Origin: Deltaproteobacteria bacterium
GTDB taxonomy: Bacteria > Myxococcota > Polyangia > Haliangiales > Haliangiaceae
Direction: 5' to 3'
Length of the DNA stretch: 25,865 nt
NCBI GenBank assembly: GCA_018262455.1
Contig: JAGSPR010000068.1
Location: forward strand, 1-25,865
Shown: positions 23,096 to 25,865 of the stretch, one piece after another
Numbering within the stretch: position 1 is the first letter of the stretch
How the letters are laid out: each line of letters begins with the position of its first letter
Program-made: the position numbers and the translations under genes
Notes under the pieces: generated by a model
Database searches by the model: none
The model's input: only the letters and a program-made list of their open reading frames with translations
What the model was told of the DNA's origin: nothing

Positions 23096-24235
23096 ATGAC
23101 GACCCGGATCGGGCTGGTGCTGACGGGAGGCGGCGCGCGCGCGGCCTACCAGGTCGGGGCGCTCCGTGCGCTCGCCGAGATCCTCGGGCAGCGATCTCCG
23201 TTCCAGATCGTCACCGGGGTGTCGGCCGGTGCGATCAACGGCTGCGCGATCGCGGCCCGCGCGCACCAGTTTGGCGAGGCGTCGCACGCGCTGTGGGAGA
23301 TGTGGGAATCGCTCGAGCCGGACTCGATCTATCGCACCGATCCGAGGAGCCTGGCGGAGACCGGAGGGATGTGGATCCGCGATGTCGCGGGAGGCGGGCG
23401 GATCGGCAGCACGCGGATCAACTACTTGCTCGACACGGCGCCGCTGCGGCAGCTGCTCGAGACCAACCTCGAGCTCGGCCAGCTCCAGGCCCGCTATCGC
23501 GACGGCAGCTTGCACGGCTGTGCGGTGACCGCGACCAACTACGGGACCGGGACCGCGATGACCTTCTTCGACGGGGCGCCCGAGATCGCACGGTGGCAGC
23601 GAACGACCCGGCTCGGCGTGCGCGAGCCGATCACCGTCGATCACGTGCTGGCGTCGTCCGCGATCCCGGTGTTCTTCCCCCCGGTCCGGCTCCGCGATGG
23701 GTTCTATGGCGATGGCTGCGTGCGGATGACCGCGCCGCTGTCACCGGCGATCCACCTCGGGGCGGATCGGATCGTCGCGATCGGCATCCGCTACCACCGG
23801 AGCGACGACCAGACCCTCGCCCTCAACCAGCAGCCGCTGGTCAGCATGCCCTCGCTGTCCGACATCGCGGGCCTGCTGCTCAACGCGGTGTTCCTCGATT
23901 CCCTGGAGAGCGACCTCGAGCGCGTCCAGCGGATCAACCGCACGCTGGCGCTGATCTTGCCGGCGCAGGGCGCGACCCAGCCGCTTCGCAGGATCCCGGT
24001 GCTCGCCCTGCGGCCGTCCGAGGACCTCGGCCAGCTCGCCGGGAAGCAGTACTCGCAGTTCCCTCGCACCCTGCGCTACCTGCTGGCGGGCATCGGCGCG
24101 ACCGAGGACCGCGGCTGGGATCTGATCTCCTACCTCGCGTTCGAACCGATCTATCTGCGCCGCCTGCTCGAGCTGGGCTACGAGGACACGCTGCGGCGGC
24201 GCGACGAGGTGGTGCGGTTCTTCGCCGCCGGCTGA
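23096..24235 (+). CDS. Patatin-like phospholipase / acyl hydrolase
   Basis: The 379-aa protein carries the complete patatin catalytic dyad. The oxyanion loop GGGARAAYQVGAL is at residues 11-23, the nucleophile elbow GVSAGA has Ser43, and the aspartate is in YGDGC (D206-G207; family motif DG[A/G], here DGC). Patatin-like proteins hydrolyse acyl chains of phospholipids or other lipids. No signal peptide is visible; the protein starts almost directly with the oxyanion loop, typical of cytoplasmic bacterial patatins. A C-terminal extension (about 250-379) is helical and of unknown role. It lies 10 nt after the YceI-like gene, suggesting a lipid-related pair. Confidence 0.95.
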   Translation: MTTRIGLVLTGGGARAAYQVGALRALAEILGQRSPFQIVTGVSAGAINGCAIAARAHQFGEASHALWEMWESLEPDSIYRTDPRSLAETGGMWIRDVAGGGRIGSTRINYLLDTAPLRQLLETNLELGQLQARYRDGSLHGCAVTATNYGTGTAMTFFDGAPEIARWQRTTRLGVREPITVDHVLASSAIPVFFPPVRLRDGFYGDGCVRMTAPLSPAIHLGADRIVAIGIRYHRSDDQTLALNQQPLVSMPSLSDIAGLLLNAVFLDSLESDLERVQRINRTLALILPAQGATQPLRRIPVLALRPSEDLGQLAGKQYSQFPRTLRYLLAGIGATEDRGWDLISYLAFEPIYLRRLLELGYEDTLRRRDEVVRFFAAG

Positions 24236-24343
24236 CGAGTCGAGCACGTCGGACTTTCTCGCATGTAGTCCCGCCCGCACAGCAGCGCACTCCATGCGGT
24301 TTGTCACGTGGGGAAACTTGGTGACCACAATCGGGTCTCGCCG

Positions 24344-24349
24344 CATCAT
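24344..24349 (+). promoter_or_regulatory. Candidate -10 box (CATCAT) of transpeptidase gene
   Basis: CATCAT matches four of six -10 positions and lies exactly 6 nt before ATG 24356. The rest of 24236-24343 shows an imperfect inverted repeat (TTGTCAC at 24301, GTGACCACAA at 24321) that could be an operator, but nothing else. Confidence 0.3.
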
Positions 24350-24355
24350 GAGTTG

Positions 24356-25865
24356 ATGAGGTGGCCACTGTTCGCTGTGGCGTCGGCCGTGGCGTGCTCG
24401 TCCGGATCCCGGACAGTCGTGAACGAAGCTTCCCGTGGCGCCGGCTCGCAGGACGCGAGCCGCGATGCCAGGACCGCCTCGCACGCACCGGTCACGTGCT
24501 CGGCGATCCGCGTCGAAGCCGGGACGGATCGCGGTACCGTGTGCCCGTCCGACGTCCACTTGCCGGCCGTGGTCCTCGATCTGCGCGACGCCTGGACACC
24601 GAGCTTGTTCGCGCCCGGTCCCGATGGCGTCGCCCCCGGGTTTCGCGCGACCTACCTCGCGATCGCGGCCGAACACGATGCCAGCGGAAAGCCGCTGACC
24701 GACGACGCCCACGGCGCCCTCGGCGAGCTCTACGGCGTGTTGCCGTCCCTGGCGATCGTACGAGAGCGTCTCGCCGACGAGGCGCGTCACAAGTGCCACG
24801 CGCAGATCGACTCGGCGCCGATCAAGCTGCTCGAGCGACCGTTCGGGCAAGACCACCAGGGTGTGGTGAAGGCCAATAACCAGACCCGGATCTTCCTCGC
24901 GGCCCAGCTCGAGCGCGAACGCGCGAGCCGCAAGCTCCCCGACCTCGCCGGACTCGCCGCCGATCCGAGACAACAGCCAACCTATGACCGGTGGCACAAG
25001 CTCGACCTCGAGCACGCCGGACTCGTCGCGGCCGAGCGCCACCTCGTGTGTGAAGGCCTGCTGTCCGAGGCCGAGGCCGACGGGAACGTGACCTGGAAGG
25101 TCGGCACCGCGATCGAGCGCTATCAGCGCCGCAACTTCCTGATGCCCAACGAGCGCTTCGATGTCGAGACCCGTGAGGCGCTCGTCACCGATAGCCGCGA
25201 GCTCGACTTCCGCTTCGCGCTGCGCGTGCTGCGCGAGCGGATCGTGGATGCCACGGGCCTCATCGAGGACGGGACCGCGGGCGACGGGCCGCGTCCGATC
25301 CTCGGCCGAATGCTCGATCCCGCGGCGATGCGCACGGCACGTGGACACGAGCAGCCGCTGCCGAACGCCGCACCCGATCTGATCTCGATCGCCACGGAGG
25401 CAGCGGCGCGCGAGCTCGGGTGGACTGGCCCCGCCGAGACGCTGGCGTTCCTCGATCGCCATCGCACCGGCGTCGAGGCGGCGATCGTGCTGCCACCGCC
25501 GCCTGCGTATCACGCGAGCCACATGGCGCTGTCTGCCGAGGTCGATCGGGGCGATGTCTGGTACGACGACGCGCCGGTGTTTCGGACGATCGGGCGCCGG
25601 CCGAACCTCGTGCTCCGTGTCGACGACCACGGGACCCAGCGCGCGCTCGTGCGGTGGCCGACCACGATCGGTGGATGGGCGGACGTCCGCACCGGGGGCG
25701 GTGCGATCGTGCAGCGGTGGAAGGAGTCCGATGTCGGCCCGCGCGTGTGGCGCGATCTCTTCGCCGCGCCGACCTGGCTCCCTCCACCGTCGACGCCGGA
25801 TCGCGATCTGGTGCGCGACAAGCTCGGCGGCGGATGGGAGCTCAAGACCTCGATCATGGGCCCGG
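24356..25865 (+). CDS. Probable lipoprotein L,D-transpeptidase with PG-binding-like domain (3' end outside window)
   Basis: 503 residues are visible and the frame is still open at the window end. The N-terminus MRWPLFAVASAVAC has a lipobox-like SAVAC (Cys14). A low-complexity linker and a large helical region follow. Residues about 240-270 (GTAIERYQRRNFLMPNERFDVETREAL) resemble the helical peptidoglycan-binding repeat found before L,D-transpeptidase domains. From about residue 415 (NLVLRVDDHGTQRALVRWPTTIGGW) the sequence resembles the start of a YkuD-type catalytic domain, and WRDLFAAPTWLPPPSTPDRDL recalls the PPW-x-VPP segment of the YcbB (LdtD) group. The catalytic His/Ser-His-Gly-Cys motif would lie beyond the window. 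Such enzymes form 3-3 peptidoglycan cross-links or attach lipoproteins to the wall. Confidence 0.6.
   Translation, partial: MRWPLFAVASAVACSSGSRTVVNEASRGAGSQDASRDARTASHAPVTCSAIRVEAGTDRGTVCPSDVHLPAVVLDLRDAWTPSLFAPGPDGVAPGFRATYLAIAAEHDASGKPLTDDAHGALGELYGVLPSLAIVRERLADEARHKCHAQIDSAPIKLLERPFGQDHQGVVKANNQTRIFLAAQLERERASRKLPDLAGLAADPRQQPTYDRWHKLDLEHAGLVAAERHLVCEGLLSEAEADGNVTWKVGTAIERYQRRNFLMPNERFDVETREALVTDSRELDFRFALRVLRERIVDATGLIEDGTAGDGPRPILGRMLDPAAMRTARGHEQPLPNAAPDLISIATEAAARELGWTGPAETLAFLDRHRTGVEAAIVLPPPPAYHASHMALSAEVDRGDVWYDDAPVFRTIGRRPNLVLRVDDHGTQRALVRWPTTIGGWADVRTGGGAIVQRWKESDVGPRVWRDLFAAPTWLPPPSTPDRDLVRDKLGGGWELKTSIMGP

Noticed and set aside
24301..24330. Imperfect palindrome TTGTCAC...GTGACCACAA as an operator
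   Set aside because: Only 5 bp of the arms pair perfectly and the arms are offset by two bases; it is too weak to call without comparative data.
23741..25630. 629-codon minus-strand frame across the patatin and transpeptidase genes
   Set aside because: It would overlap two supported plus-strand genes completely and shows no domain or signal peptide.
1..25865. CRISPR arrays, tRNA or rRNA genes, intact transposase or integrase
   Set aside because: I scanned for regular direct repeats with spacers, cloverleaf-like segments and transposase/integrase motifs and saw none; almost all sequence is accounted for by protein-coding genes.

Overview
This is a window of about 70% GC bacterial chromosome. 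It is densely coded, with most gaps below 120 bp. Gene content and protein architecture suggest a Myxococcota (myxobacterial) genome. The pointers are a TIGR02996-type repeat-companion domain with zinc ribbons, an ECF sigma/FecR pair, a glycine-rich lipoprotein of the kind common in myxobacteria, a probable -24/-12 promoter and two TamA/TamB pairs. The assignment is inference from gene families; no rRNA or tRNA is present to confirm it.

Layout. (1) 1-959: a zinc-ribbon/TIGR02996 protein with a poly-Asp N-terminus, possibly cut by the window edge. (2) 1070-2586: an ECF-type sigma factor overlapping a membrane FecR-domain protein, its likely regulatory partner. (3) 2687-3612: three small stress-type genes (a conserved small basic protein, a GlsB/YeaQ/YmgE membrane protein and a two-helix membrane protein) downstream of a sigma-54-like promoter. 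(4) 3733-10061 and 10722-17008: two tandem paralogous operons. Each encodes a three-POTRA Omp85 protein (TamA/TamL type) overlapping by one base a very long TamB-type protein; a DUF1269 gene lies between them. (5) 17015-18397, minus strand: a three-gene cluster of two small unknowns and a GNAT acetyltransferase. (6) 18500-20611: pheA (chorismate mutase/prephenate dehydratase) and a zinc-free quinone-oxidoreductase-like MDR protein. (7) 20635-21759: a Gly-rich lipoprotein. (8) 21778-21994: a non-coding element with perfect 20-bp terminal inverted repeats ending in CTAG, MITE-like, between two convergent genes. (9) 21991-22449, minus strand: a zinc-ribbon membrane protein. (10) 22552-24235: a YceI-like protein and a patatin-like phospholipase. 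(11) 24356 to the end: a probable lipoprotein L,D-transpeptidase, cut by the window edge.

The unifying theme is the cell envelope: outer-membrane assembly or lipid transport (two TamA/TamB systems), lipid-active proteins (YceI, patatin), peptidoglycan cross-linking (L,D-transpeptidase), lipoproteins and stress membrane proteins. The most unusual points are the duplicated and diverged TamA-TamB modules whose Omp85 partners both carry apparent lipoprotein signals, two cysteine pairs present only in the second TamB, the CTAG-bounded inverted-repeat element that shares the stop codon of its neighbour, and a recurrent TANNNT-like box exactly 6 nt before start codons, which suggests leaderless transcripts.
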